NCBI GenBank assembly: GCA_965220385.1
Contig: OZ244825.1
Span: 3,286,001-3,350,000, forward strand
Direction: 5' to 3'
Length of the DNA stretch: 64,000 nt
DNA from: PCPOR2b sp965220385
Lineage (GTDB): Bacteria > Poribacteria > WGA-4E > PCPOR2b
Shown: in pieces, positions 35,801 to 44,331 of the stretch
Position numbering within the stretch: the first letter of the stretch is position 1
How the letters are laid out: every line of letters begins with the position of its first letter
Program-made: the position numbers and the translations under genes
Notes under the pieces: model-generated
Databases searched by the model: none
Told to the model about the DNA's origin: nothing
What the model saw: only the letters and a program-made list of their open reading frames with translations

Positions 35801-35852
35801 CTCGTGGAGTTCGCCACGGTTGGTTATGATTGGCGTGAGTCTGGATTTTTAG
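32850..35852 (+). CDS. TonB-dependent receptor with N-terminal carboxypeptidase-regulatory-like domain
   Basis: 1000 residues. Signal peptide to about residue 31 (...WDASA). Residues ~33-115 form a CarboxypepD_reg-like beta-sandwich (ITGKISGVVT...LADVTVTLVG...GYYVLINIPPGGYDV); ~120-230 the plug with IRGGRSMEIKYLIDGLPVND and a TonB-box-like VEEVTVTA; the rest a 22-strand barrel ending in Phe. It imports a large substrate (siderophore, glycan or peptide) across the outer membrane with TonB energy. No SusD partner is adjacent. Host-like composition resumes here. A TATAAT lies about 95 bases upstream. Confidence 0.88.
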   Translation: MKKATISTKQQIFLFIVVFIALVGIWDASAAITGKISGVVTAEATQAPLADVTVTLVGTSSTTTTNEAGYYVLINIPPGGYDVKVELGDYVSETVAGAKVFAGLTTTLNFALKTADVVTLEEVTVTAVKPLIKRDVTQTTRIIEAEDIEAMPRDTVNGILQTQAGVAVNNASGAVHIRGGRSMEIKYLIDGLPVNDLIGSGLGVNISTNALEQMEIITGGFNAEHGDAQSGVINLITKAGAQKFSGRIRYRVGQWATHHGDPVYGPWFDPDNNFRPVALEPFRGIFLGEPYDYQAPYRGDTTTVEELANQEDDGQVVFTEIVPGVYADRTENPLSPVIDPITGEPQVDAAGEVIMARQPYQDTDGTLIDYEKKQVTLLDGYIVDLNQYSGLFNDTKTYDLSPSHIGELALSGPIWGNRLTFSFASQLRQDESFLPNSDGTGYTFQGKLKFEVTPEIKLTASGLFDQRESYTYGGSLRFLPSATPVTDRDGRGLSVQLSHNLNSGTFYTLTVGQFHRSLTSHQPDKLWDPLHKTFDENAWDPEKSFEENQEAGRIRNPTQQAYNDTTYYIAGDDNAWTDRSSTTSILKADFASQVTENHQIQTGVGVTLQDIYNLGTTNWGNSNLYMEFYDVAPSSMSAYVQDKMEYAGMIVNAGLRYDLYSPDGVSPEDPLDPLELNPDGTIKLDKSVYKVGLPVIKNPVEASAKQTLSPRLGISFPVTDRAKLHFTYGHYYQIPRGDDLYENLNFDMRGAIRRRGNPDLEPEKTIAYEVGIAQQFTNDLTADITGFTKDIDNLVSSVHVDITNDYSYFINDIYGRVQGFELTVRKWRTGESPVSGMLSYTYSVAKGKGSSRNLGYLTYYRQQPEVTESHPLDWDQRHIVSGTLDIQLPFDSAVNLIGRYGSGLPYTPNPSAPIKPDVNSKRYPPTYNVDVLLSKRSRISGLTYTLFADIRNIFNTKNLDDLLDPVTYDRYGLPLTARKHSTPLSWSSPRLVMIGVSLDF

Positions 35853-35973
35853 ATGTAGGACAACTTGTGATTGTGGCTTTTGGTCTCATTGCTTAAGAAA
35901 ATGTTGATTCTTAATCCTATCGAGTCTTCTTGTCTGTAACCGGAAAACTACAAAATTAAAGGAGAGGTGCTAC

Positions 35974-36447
35974 TTGACGACTCAGGGACAATACAGAGAC
36001 CGGGCCTCTTTCGGGAAACGGCAGGAATATATTGCTATAGCGAAGTTGCTAGAGGACGGATTCGATGTTTACATGCCTTTGGTGGATGACCAACAGATTG
36101 ACTGTGTCATTCGGCGTGGCAATCACGACTATCTTGATGTGCAAATTAAGGCAAGATCCAAGAATTGTAAGCCGCAAGACGCTGGTCGATTCTCCGCTAT
36201 GTCAATACCGTGCCCTAGAGAAAAATACTTCTTTCTGTTCTATAGTGAGTACATAAAGATTTACTGGATTTTTCCCTCTCAGCAACTTGTCGAGGCAGCC
36301 TCACAGAATCGAAGTGGAAAAGAGAAAGGGAAGTATAGCATTAACCTCACAGGATTCAGAGGTGGGGCAGTGTATGCTTCAGAAAAATTTTGCCAGTATC
36401 AAGACAATTTCAACCTTTTGCGGACTCTATACTCAGTAGGAAGTTAG
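35974..36447 (+). CDS. Small PD-(D/E)XK-like protein, putative nuclease
   Basis: 157 residues from TTG 35974 (GGAGAGG upstream). The core FDVYMPLVDDQQIDCVI ... YLDVQIKARS gives D43, then Q57-I-K59, with E18 on helix one: the arrangement of compact PD-(D/E)XK folds with a DUF4365-like appearance. The Glu/Asp normally two before Lys is Gln, which some active members tolerate. It is 11 bases upstream of a second nuclease-like gene, and both probably share a transcript. The role is unknown; DNA cleavage or repair and defence are candidates. Confidence 0.6.
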   Translation: MTTQGQYRDRASFGKRQEYIAIAKLLEDGFDVYMPLVDDQQIDCVIRRGNHDYLDVQIKARSKNCKPQDAGRFSAMSIPCPREKYFFLFYSEYIKIYWIFPSQQLVEAASQNRSGKEKGKYSINLTGFRGGAVYASEKFCQYQDNFNLLRTLYSVGS

Positions 36448-36458
36448 CCCAAGAAAAA

Positions 36459-37283
36459 ATGAAACTTCAAGAATCAATACCACTATCAGACATCTACAAA
36501 TGGGAAGAAGATTTCTCAGCAGATCTTGCCGATACGCTTGATGCACTCAATGTCGGTAAGTTTGAAGGCCCAGAGACGGAATCCAAAGTCGGTACACGTA
36601 AGGCGGACATTGTCGCTGTCGAGGAGGATGGTGGCAAACTCGTAGTCGAAAATCAGTTTGGTAAGGCGGACTGGGATCATTGGGGCAGACTTGAAGCCTA
36701 TGCACGGTTGAACAAGGCCACAGTGGCTGTGCTGGTCGCTGAAGATTTTGAGGACCTAATGATTGCCACATGTAATTTGCGCAATGAAGAAAGTAAAATT
36801 AGCTGGTATCTAATTCAAGCGCAAGCCAATATACACAGGGAACTATCTTTTCATTGGGTTGCTCGGCCGACACCAGATATTCAAACTGAGAGGCTAATCG
36901 ATCCTGAATACAAAGAATTCTGGGAACCGATTCTCCAAAGTGAACTATTTGCCGATAAATCTAAACTTGTTGATAGCAACGGTTGGGTGGGTAAGACTAT
37001 ACGCGATGAGATAGAAATATGGCTGCGGCTTTCTAAGCAAGGCTGCTATATTCAACTGTACTTTTACGGGGCAGACAGGACAAGAAGTAGAAATGAAGTC
37101 ATGGAGTTATTTTCAAAATCAGACTATAATTACGAAAATGCAGATAGCTCCACGGAAACGCGAGTTAAATTCCCGGTCCTTGATAAAGGCATAAAAGATC
37201 GGGACGATTGGGATAAGATGCGCGATAAATTAGTCTCCATGGGCACTGACATCTACAATAAAATTAACGAATCTGATACATAG
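36459..37283 (+). CDS. DUF4268-type protein with PD-(D/E)XK-like N-domain
   Basis: 274 residues from ATG 36459. The N-terminal half has the restriction-nuclease-like signature RKADIV (D50) ... LVVENQFG (E64-N-Q66) ... DHWGRLEAYA, where ENQ replaces ExK; this pattern is typical of proteins annotated DUF4268. The C-terminal half (GKTIRDEIEIWLRLSKQGCYIQLYF...) fits the DUF4268 domain. Such genes occur alone or near restriction systems. Pairing with the small nuclease-like gene 11 bases upstream is notable. Catalysis is uncertain. Confidence 0.65.
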   Translation: MKLQESIPLSDIYKWEEDFSADLADTLDALNVGKFEGPETESKVGTRKADIVAVEEDGGKLVVENQFGKADWDHWGRLEAYARLNKATVAVLVAEDFEDLMIATCNLRNEESKISWYLIQAQANIHRELSFHWVARPTPDIQTERLIDPEYKEFWEPILQSELFADKSKLVDSNGWVGKTIRDEIEIWLRLSKQGCYIQLYFYGADRTRSRNEVMELFSKSDYNYENADSSTETRVKFPVLDKGIKDRDDWDKMRDKLVSMGTDIYNKINESDT

Positions 37284-37352
37284 TGTCTTTGAAGGGTAAA
37301 AAAAGAGAACAAGACCCTACCAACCCCAACTATCAGGCGGAGCATTACCAAG

Positions 37353-38408
37353 ATGAACATGAAAAAAATCACAATGCTTGCATCTGTATCAGCGATTGTT
37401 ATTCTCGTTGCGGGGCTTTCCGCCTGCGAACAACTGCAGCAAATTGTTCAACCCTCCATGTCATCGCAAGCCTGCACAGATGGGGATCGAGTCCTCAATG
37501 TCGGTTTTTATGCGTATTTTTCACCTGTGAGCTATAGTGCCGACGAGGACCCAAATTCCAACGCTTTCAATACGCACCTCGGCTATGAAGCAGATCTGTT
37601 GACAGCACTCGAGGCTATGCAAGGCACAGGATTGGCCTTTGTCCGCCACGCCATTGCAGTCTGGCCGGACATCTGGCTCAAGTCCGCTGAACCGGAATAT
37701 GATATTGTGGGCGGCGGTATCACGATTATCGATTCTCGGACCCGAGATGTAACCGGCGACAAAGTTGTCAATTTTACGTCGGGACATATCAAGTTTCGCC
37801 AGTCGTTTCTGGTCCGCGCCGAAGATGCAGAAGGCATCACCACTCATGCCAATCTGACTAGCTTGGTGCGCGTTGGGGTGCTTGCTGCGACGACCGGAGA
37901 AGCGCGTTTACTGGAATTGACGGGGCTCGTTGATGCCAACGGTGTCCTCGCCGAAGGGACGCGCGTGGAGACATCGGCAGGTACAGTCGTTGCTGATGGT
38001 ACTGCGGCATACACGATTACCGCCGCTAACGTCACCCCGAATTTGGCAGGGCGGAGCCATCTCCATCCGCCTTCGGAAAACATGCCGCAAGTCATCTATC
38101 TTGGAGACAAATTTGGCGAATCGGAACTTCTTAATGCCCTCGCCGCAGGGAGTATCGACGCAATAGCAAGGGGAGAGGTCGGAAACCACACTGTCGTCCA
38201 GGCCTCCGGTGGTGCCTTCGCTGTCACCGCCCTTGATGAGAAATTTGAACTCGGCGGATTTACGCTGGCGGTGGAAGATGAAACACTGGCTGCTTGCATT
38301 GATGAAAAACTCAACTATCTGACGGATAACAGGAATATCGGCTATGCAGAATGGGTGGCAGATCCCTTGGTATTCATGCGCCGCGCCCAGATATGGAACA
38401 ATAGGTAG
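37353..38408 (+). CDS. Solute-binding lipoprotein (SBP family 3-like)
   Basis: 351 residues with a lipoprotein signal: MNMKKITMLASVSAIVILVA then lipobox LSAC (Cys about 27). The body has the two-lobe periplasmic-binding order of the family 3 (amino-acid) type: LNVGFYAYFSPVSYS, GYEADLLTALEA, DIVGGGITI, VGVLAATTGEARL, and LAAGSIDAIARGEV. It should be membrane-anchored in the periplasm and bind an amino acid or similar molecule. There is an insertion between lobes (VLAEGTRVETSAGT...). No permease or ATPase genes adjoin it, so it may be a receptor or use a distant transporter. Confidence 0.82.
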   Translation: MNMKKITMLASVSAIVILVAGLSACEQLQQIVQPSMSSQACTDGDRVLNVGFYAYFSPVSYSADEDPNSNAFNTHLGYEADLLTALEAMQGTGLAFVRHAIAVWPDIWLKSAEPEYDIVGGGITIIDSRTRDVTGDKVVNFTSGHIKFRQSFLVRAEDAEGITTHANLTSLVRVGVLAATTGEARLLELTGLVDANGVLAEGTRVETSAGTVVADGTAAYTITAANVTPNLAGRSHLHPPSENMPQVIYLGDKFGESELLNALAAGSIDAIARGEVGNHTVVQASGGAFAVTALDEKFELGGFTLAVEDETLAACIDEKLNYLTDNRNIGYAEWVADPLVFMRRAQIWNNR

Positions 38409-38417
38409 CACTCAACG

Positions 38418-38441
38418 TAGGAGGGGCATCCCTGCTCCGAT
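38418..38441. repeat. GTAGG-bounded dispersed repeat fragment
   Basis: The reverse complement reads ATCGGAGCAGGGATGCCCCT and onward to CCTAC, similar to the right half of the element at 9866-9933 (GGAATCGGAGTTCCCTCCTAC-type). It lies between the solute-binding gene and the antitoxin pseudogene, where a HigB toxin gene would be expected. Confidence 0.45.
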
Positions 38442-38506
38442 ACGTGCAGCGACACAGAAATCAGATGTCAACTTCGGTTGGGTGAAGATAGCCACGGGGA
38501 ACTCAA

Positions 38507-38887
38507 ATGGAAATTAAACCAATCAAAACCGAAGCAGCCTATGAAGCTGCGCTGAAGGAAATAGAAAAACTCTGGGGTTCAAACTACGGTTCGCCAGAGG
38601 GAGATAAACTTGATGTGCTTGTCACATTGGTGGAGGCTTATGAAGAGGAGCATTATCCCATTATGCCTCCAGATCCGATTGAGGCAATCCTTCACTACAT
38701 GGAGAATCAAGGGTTATCTGAATGCGACCTTAAACCCTAACTCGGTTCGCGTCCCTGCGTGTCGGAAGTTTTGAATCGCCAACGCGGCTTGTCTCTCGAC
38801 ATGATTCGGAAATTGCACAACGGCCTTGGCATTCCAGCGGATATTTTGGTTCAATCCTACAGACTACTAAAATTTGAACAGTTTTAG
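38507..38887 (+). pseudogene. higA: HigA-type antitoxin gene with in-frame nonsense codon
   Basis: Codons 1-77 (MEIKPIKTEAAYEAALKEIE ... PPDPIEAILHYMENQG ... DLKP) match the N-terminus of the HigA-like XRE-family antitoxin. TAA at 38738-38740 stops the frame, but the same frame then continues LGSRPCVSEVLNRQRGLSLD MIRKLHNGLGIPADIL to TAG at 38885-38887, which is the expected helix-turn-helix half. A single base change (for example TTA to TAA) explains it. No HigB toxin is seen just upstream, so the module looks decayed. The truncated 77-residue product would lack DNA binding. TAA excludes selenocysteine readthrough. Confidence 0.8.
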
Positions 38888-38895
38888 GAGGAAAA

Positions 38896-41889
38896 ATGAA
38901 ACACCCCAAACTGGGAGGGCGCGCAGCACTCCCCCTACGAGTATCCCTCATATTTGGGCTACTGATTATAACAATTTTGCCGGTGATGGCTGCCGTGGAC
39001 TGGAAGGCACTTGATGTAGGTAATCTGTCATCTGCGGTCTACAACACCGCCGTTGTCGGCTTTCCCAGCAACCCGACCGCCAATCCTTCAGGTTGGTGGC
39101 CCGCAGGAACAAACGATTCGTATATCTATGAAGGTGACATCTGGATCGGTGCTAAAAAAGCTGGAGAGATTGGTGTCTCTACGTCAGATGGCAGGTCAAG
39201 CGAAATTTGGCCCACTGACGATGTGCCTGAAATAATTTCGAACAAGCCCGGTGTAACGACAAAGGGAACACCAACAAGCCAATCAATCATGTTTAAGTGC
39301 AGCGATACGAACCCGGCTGCGAATCAGGGATTGGTTCTCGGCTTAGAGCTTGAAGTCAACGGCTTTCAATGGAGTTATGCACCGCTCTACGATTTCTTTA
39401 TTATCGAGTACAAGGTCCGAAACGTTGGTGGCGATACGCTTGAAGACCTGTTTATGGCGTTCCGATATGACGTAGATGTATCCAGCAATGAGACAGGCAC
39501 AGCGAGTTATTCGGCAGATGACTTTATTGCATTAGATGAGACACCGGACGCGCTTAACCCTGACGCACACCCGAATCGCTACCTCTCCTACGGGTTTTCC
39601 AATGCATCCGCTCCCGGCTACATCGGTTTGCGGGTTTTGGATGCGTTTGTGGGGAATGACCCCGAGGCTGCCGGGGCAAGAATACCTTTTACAGCGCACA
39701 AACGGATTACCATCAATACCGACCCGACGACCGATGCGGAGATGTACGCTTTAATCAGCGTTCCCGGTGTTGATCCACTCCCGGCTAACTACGATGACCA
39801 ACGTTTCGTTCAATCCTATGGTCCTGTGGAATCGCTTGCCCCCGGACAGGAGTTCACCTTCGTCACGGCAGTAGCGATCGGTGAGGGACTTGCGGGCCTC
39901 CAAGCATCTGCGGACTGGGCGCAAAAGTTGTATGACGACGGCTACGTTGCACCTGCCCCACCGCCGTCCCCGGTGGTATCCGCTTACCCCGCCAATGGAC
40001 AGGTAACACTTGTATGGGAAAGTGAAGGACAATGGTTAGGTAACAGTATTGAAGCGTATGTTGATCCCACCGATCCGGAGAAAATTTTTGAGGGCTATAG
40101 AGTCTACCGACGAGATGCTTCCTACGATCCGGATACCGGCAGCCCTATGGAAGATTGGACGATGCTCATGGAATTTGACAAACCGAGTGCGACCGGCAAT
40201 TTCTTCACAGTTGCACATGTGGGCAAACAGTCGGACGCTACCATTGCGAGCGGCGGCGATGAACCCTTTTTTGCCGACTTCTTCAAGAATGCGGTCTATG
40301 CAATCAAGTTTACTTCTAGCACGACCTTCGAGATAATTAATACAACGCTCTGGGAGGTTATGGCGCATAATCCTCAATTTCCAGCGAACGGCGAAGGATA
40401 TGTTGTCGTGAAAGATCCGAATACAGGCGAAGCATATCCGGATGGGACCTACCGTTCCGGCGAACTTATCTACTTCGGGGGATTGTATGTCACGATTACG
40501 GACGGTCCTTCAGGTCCCCCGGTGGCGGGCGATATATTCCGTGTCGTCTCTACGCCTTCACAGGCGCTCGGCGAAGATGCAGGTATCAAGAATTTCTATA
40601 CCGACGAAGGACTAACCAACGGGATTCAATACACCTATGCAGTAACCTCGTTCGATAGCGGCAACCCAAAAACAGGGCTAATTTCAATGGAGAGTAGCCA
40701 GATTGAGACGATGCTCCACGTTGTTCCGCGTGCCCAACCCGCTGGATACCGAGAGGCGAGTGCTGACGTAACAGGTCAAGGGGTGGGAACTGTAACCGTT
40801 GAACCGATGGTGCTTGCGCCAAACAAGGTGACGGGCCATCAGTATAAAATTGTTTGGCAGGGCGCGACACAGACGGGACCCGCTGCGTACATTACAGGTC
40901 CCGGATATCAACCACCCTCCTATGAAATTATCGACACGACAACAAACCAAACAGTGGTGGAGCAGCAAATCTTTGATTGGTATGATCCGGAGCACGGCGA
41001 GGCGGTTGAAGTGCTCTCTCCGATGTTTGATGGGATTGTCTTGAAGATAACGGGGGTTGATGTGACTTACGGAAGTCCGAACGAAAACCCGATCAATAAC
41101 GTCGAACTGGTCGCTGGCTCTGTTACGGATTGGTCGGTAGACATCCAATCACCCGGTGTTGGGATGAATACCTGGCCCAACATCTTCTGGGCAACGTATT
41201 ACCGTCCGCATAGGTACTCAATCACGTTTGTTGACGATACGCATGTCAGAGTGGTGGATGAAGACACAGGCGAGGAGATTCCATTCAACGATCAGCGGGC
41301 CGAGGGCTACGCAATTCTGGGTGCAGGTTGGGTTGATACATATAGCCGGGAAGCCACACCGGACTTCTTCAGGATTTACATTCGGGGTGGGTACGTCTAC
41401 ATAAAAGATCCCAACCAAGAAATTTCCGCAGGCGATGTATTCATGGCTGAAATGGGCGGTATCAGTGCGCCGCGGGATGGCGACGAATTTATGCTGATGA
41501 CACAAGGCGAGTCCCTTGATCCCGAAAACATCAAAGCCGATTTAGACCGGATCCGCGTCGTGCCAAACCCTTACTTCGTCACGAACAGAGCTGTTACCGC
41601 TGCAGGAACGAACAAGATCTTCTTCACGCGCCTTCCACCGCGGTGTACTATTCGGATTTATACGTTGGTGGGTGAATTGGTGCGAGAGATTGAACACGAG
41701 AGCTTCGCACCCTTCAACGCAGATGAACGTTTAGCACAAGGCGACAAGGGTGGCACAGAGACATTTGATCTTCTTAATCTCTACAATCAAGCGCTTGCGA
41801 GCGGAGTCTATATCTATCATGTTGAAGCACGAGATGATAGCAACGATGTTATCGGGAACAAGATCGGTCGGTTTTCGATCATTCGATAA
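38896..41889 (+). CDS. Large secreted protein with T9SS-like C-terminal domain
   Basis: 997 residues; AGGAGG 7 bases before ATG 38896. Signal peptide to about residue 32 (...LPVMAAVD). The N-terminal half is beta-rich with no named domain. A fibronectin-III-like segment (PPPSPVVSAYPANGQVTLVW) begins near residue 356. The C-terminus (RVVPNPYFV, IRIYTLVGELVREIEHE, LASGVYIYHVEARD, GRFSIIR) fits the type A sorting domain recognised by the type IX secretion system. It is followed 24 bp later by a PorV-like gene, which in T9SS shuttles such cargo. Function of the body unknown; probably a surface or extracellular structural protein. Confidence 0.82.
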   Translation: MKHPKLGGRAALPLRVSLIFGLLIITILPVMAAVDWKALDVGNLSSAVYNTAVVGFPSNPTANPSGWWPAGTNDSYIYEGDIWIGAKKAGEIGVSTSDGRSSEIWPTDDVPEIISNKPGVTTKGTPTSQSIMFKCSDTNPAANQGLVLGLELEVNGFQWSYAPLYDFFIIEYKVRNVGGDTLEDLFMAFRYDVDVSSNETGTASYSADDFIALDETPDALNPDAHPNRYLSYGFSNASAPGYIGLRVLDAFVGNDPEAAGARIPFTAHKRITINTDPTTDAEMYALISVPGVDPLPANYDDQRFVQSYGPVESLAPGQEFTFVTAVAIGEGLAGLQASADWAQKLYDDGYVAPAPPPSPVVSAYPANGQVTLVWESEGQWLGNSIEAYVDPTDPEKIFEGYRVYRRDASYDPDTGSPMEDWTMLMEFDKPSATGNFFTVAHVGKQSDATIASGGDEPFFADFFKNAVYAIKFTSSTTFEIINTTLWEVMAHNPQFPANGEGYVVVKDPNTGEAYPDGTYRSGELIYFGGLYVTITDGPSGPPVAGDIFRVVSTPSQALGEDAGIKNFYTDEGLTNGIQYTYAVTSFDSGNPKTGLISMESSQIETMLHVVPRAQPAGYREASADVTGQGVGTVTVEPMVLAPNKVTGHQYKIVWQGATQTGPAAYITGPGYQPPSYEIIDTTTNQTVVEQQIFDWYDPEHGEAVEVLSPMFDGIVLKITGVDVTYGSPNENPINNVELVAGSVTDWSVDIQSPGVGMNTWPNIFWATYYRPHRYSITFVDDTHVRVVDEDTGEEIPFNDQRAEGYAILGAGWVDTYSREATPDFFRIYIRGGYVYIKDPNQEISAGDVFMAEMGGISAPRDGDEFMLMTQGESLDPENIKADLDRIRVVPNPYFVTNRAVTAAGTNKIFFTRLPPRCTIRIYTLVGELVREIEHESFAPFNADERLAQGDKGGTETFDLLNLYNQALASGVYIYHVEARDDSNDVIGNKIGRFSIIR

Positions 41890-41913
41890 AGGGGGATGAA
41901 TTAGGGTAAGCAC

Positions 41914-43017
41914 ATGCACAACACTATTTTTACAAATCAAGCGATGTGGCGATTTTCCTCAATAATCTCCATTCTCTTAGTCACTATTATATTTTTATGG
42001 ACAGCTCCCAGCGATGCAACAACAAATGTCGGGACTGCTGGTGCACAGTTTCTGAAAATTGGCCCTGGTGCGCGGGTGGACAGTTTGGGGGGCGCGTTCG
42101 GCGGGCTTGCCGACGATGCCACCACCATCTACTGGAATCCAGCTGGATTAAGTCAACTCAAACAGACCAGCTTTTCGGACACGCACACGATATGGCTTGC
42201 CGATACCCGATACAACTATCTCGCATTCGCCACGCCGATAGAGAAGGTAGGCACCTTGGGCGCAAGTGTTACATTCCTCAACATCCCGAATACGGAAATC
42301 ACAACGCTTGCAAAGCCGGACGGGACGGGCCTTTGGTACTCAGCCTGGGATGCCGCAGTATCAGTGGCGTATTCCCGACAGCTTTACGAGAAAGAGTCGG
42401 GAGTCAACCTTTCATTCGGTGTCAACGCCAAGTACATCCATCAGCAGATTCATCGGGAAAGTGCCACAGGCGTTGCCCTTGATGTTGGAACTTTATATCA
42501 TACAGGGTGGAGAAGCCTGCGGATAGGGATGTGTTTCTCGAACTTCGGTCCAGAAATGCGCTTCAGCGGTCCAGACCTCGCGACCGGCGCCGAAGAGGCT
42601 GGCGATTCCCGAAATGCGGAGTATCGCCCCTATCCGGACACAACGAATCCGACGCGAAAGGCTGAATTAGAGACTGTAGAGTTTCCGCTGCCGTCCAACT
42701 TCCGGCTTGGTATCGCCTACGATCTGCTTGATTCTGGCGATAACCTCCTGACCATGGCGCTTGACGCCAACCATCCGAACGACAACAGCGAACGGCTAAA
42801 TATCGGGTTAGAGTACTGGTATCGAAAGATGGCAGCGATTCGTGGGGGCTATAAGTTCAGGTTGGGTCCCGACAGGAGCAACGATGAAGAGGGGCTTACG
42901 CTCGGTTTGGGTATCCACATGAATTTTGCCGCAACAATGCTGTCTCTGGATTATGCGTTCGCTGACTTTGGTACTCTGCAACGGGCACATCGCGTGAGCT
43001 TAGGCTTGAAATTTTGA
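41914..43017 (+). CDS. PorV/PorQ-like outer-membrane protein (UPF0164 family)
   Basis: 367 residues. Signal peptide to about residue 35, then the family opening VGTAGAQFLKIGPGARVDSLGGAFGGLADDATTIYWNPAGL, shared with PorV/LptO and FadL-like barrels. It ends in a terminal aromatic (LGLKF), typical for outer-membrane barrels. PorV carries T9SS cargo to the attachment complex. Adjacent upstream is a cargo-like protein with a sorting domain, and a SprA-like protein opens the window, so a T9SS or similar route is plausible in this organism. I saw no gldKLMN or porU here. Confidence 0.82.
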   Translation: MHNTIFTNQAMWRFSSIISILLVTIIFLWTAPSDATTNVGTAGAQFLKIGPGARVDSLGGAFGGLADDATTIYWNPAGLSQLKQTSFSDTHTIWLADTRYNYLAFATPIEKVGTLGASVTFLNIPNTEITTLAKPDGTGLWYSAWDAAVSVAYSRQLYEKESGVNLSFGVNAKYIHQQIHRESATGVALDVGTLYHTGWRSLRIGMCFSNFGPEMRFSGPDLATGAEEAGDSRNAEYRPYPDTTNPTRKAELETVEFPLPSNFRLGIAYDLLDSGDNLLTMALDANHPNDNSERLNIGLEYWYRKMAAIRGGYKFRLGPDRSNDEEGLTLGLGIHMNFAATMLSLDYAFADFGTLQRAHRVSLGLKF

Positions 43018-43060
43018 GGGTGTCTAACAAAACTCACTGTTGGGGCAAAGGAGTAATACG

Positions 43061-44323
43061 GTGCTTTTTAACAAAACCCGCGCACAGGAGTATATGCACC
43101 GCTGCGGCGTAGATGTCTTGGTAGCAACCTCACCGATCAATATCACCTATTTCTCGGATTATCGGTGTTGGATTGATCCGTTGTTCAAGGCGTATATGAT
43201 GGCGCCGGGCGCACCGAGCGATCTCGATCCGACCGCCGCTTATGCAATCTTTCCACTGGAGGGTGAGCCCGCACTTGTGGCAAGTCCGACGTTCGCAGTG
43301 AACACATCAGATCTGTGGGTGAGAGACGTGCATATCTTCGGCGACCACGGGTTGGACGATTCTTTGCCAATGCCAGCGTTGTCAGATGCAGAGCAACGAA
43401 TCTTTGATATACTGCACAGACCGCAGCAAAATGCCACACCAACTGATGCGCTCCTAAGCGTTCTGAAGGCACGGGGATTGACTGGTGCTCGACTTGGAAT
43501 CGAGATGGAAGGTTTATCACCAAAGGCAAAAGACGCAATCGAGGCGGGGCTGCCGACGGCACAAATCAAGGATTGCTCAAACCTTATCCGTTTAATTCGG
43601 ATGGTTAAGACCGAGGATGAATTGGCACGGCTGATTCGTTCAGCGGAGATTAGCGAAACAGCAGCTATGGAAGCGCTTGCGCTTGCTCGACCAGGGCAAC
43701 CGATCTCCGATGTTGTCCAACACTATCGGCAACAGATCGCCAAGGATGGTGCGGATTTCGATCACTTTGCGTTTGGGATGCGCGGCTTGGGGCTTGCCAC
43801 GGAACCGGGCTATATCCTAACAGACAATGACATACTCTATGTAGACTATGGCTGCATCTATGAAGGGGCGTTCTCTGATAGCGGCACGACACTGACGATG
43901 CGAGAACCGTCGGAGACACTGATTGCCAGGCATAGTGCCTTGCGGGAATGCGTTGAGGCGGGAGTGGAGGAGATGATGCCGGGAGCAAATGCGTCTGCCG
44001 CCCAAGCTGCGATGTGGAAAACACTTAACGCACACGGCGTCACAGCCTCATCTCCGCACGGACATGGGTTGGGTTTGGAAGTCCGCGACTACCCAATCAT
44101 CGTCGCAGACAATGGGCAGCGGATTCATGATGGTTGTGTGGACATCCCTTCAGACCTACCGCTTGAAACGAACATGGTTCTCAATCTGGAAGCGATGATT
44201 TCAATGCCGGGTATTGGATCGCTACACATTGAACAGTCATTCCTTGTAGCCCCTGACGGCAGCCGCCCACTGATTCCACAAGATCGGACGCGACCTGTAA
44301 TGCCGGATCAAACAGTGGCATAA
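43061..44323 (+). CDS. M24 family metallopeptidase (Xaa-Pro peptidase/creatinase fold)
   Basis: Start at GTG 43061, with AAGGAG 7 bases upstream; the frame opens at TTG 43040 inside that region. 420 residues: N-terminal creatinase domain (RAQEYMHRCGVDVLVATSPIN) then the pita-bread domain. Dinuclear metal ligands are visible: two Asp in VDYGCIYEGAFSDSGTT, His in HGHGLGLEVRD, Glu in LNLEAMI and Glu in HIEQSF. It hydrolyses peptides with Pro, or may be a creatinase-type amidinohydrolase. Location cytosolic. Given the sarcosine-oxidase-like gene 9 kb away, a creatine-to-sarcosine role is a possibility but unproven. Confidence 0.88.
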   Translation: MLFNKTRAQEYMHRCGVDVLVATSPINITYFSDYRCWIDPLFKAYMMAPGAPSDLDPTAAYAIFPLEGEPALVASPTFAVNTSDLWVRDVHIFGDHGLDDSLPMPALSDAEQRIFDILHRPQQNATPTDALLSVLKARGLTGARLGIEMEGLSPKAKDAIEAGLPTAQIKDCSNLIRLIRMVKTEDELARLIRSAEISETAAMEALALARPGQPISDVVQHYRQQIAKDGADFDHFAFGMRGLGLATEPGYILTDNDILYVDYGCIYEGAFSDSGTTLTMREPSETLIARHSALRECVEAGVEEMMPGANASAAQAAMWKTLNAHGVTASSPHGHGLGLEVRDYPIIVADNGQRIHDGCVDIPSDLPLETNMVLNLEAMISMPGIGSLHIEQSFLVAPDGSRPLIPQDRTRPVMPDQTVA

Positions 44324-44331
44324 ATAGTCAG

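Noticed and set aside
37283..37537. 84-codon frame between the DUF4268 and solute-binding genes
   Set aside because: Overlaps the lipoprotein start in another frame; Cys/His-rich random sequence.
38507..38740. Intact 77-residue antitoxin
   Set aside because: The conserved DNA-binding half follows in the same frame after the stop, so this is a truncated gene.
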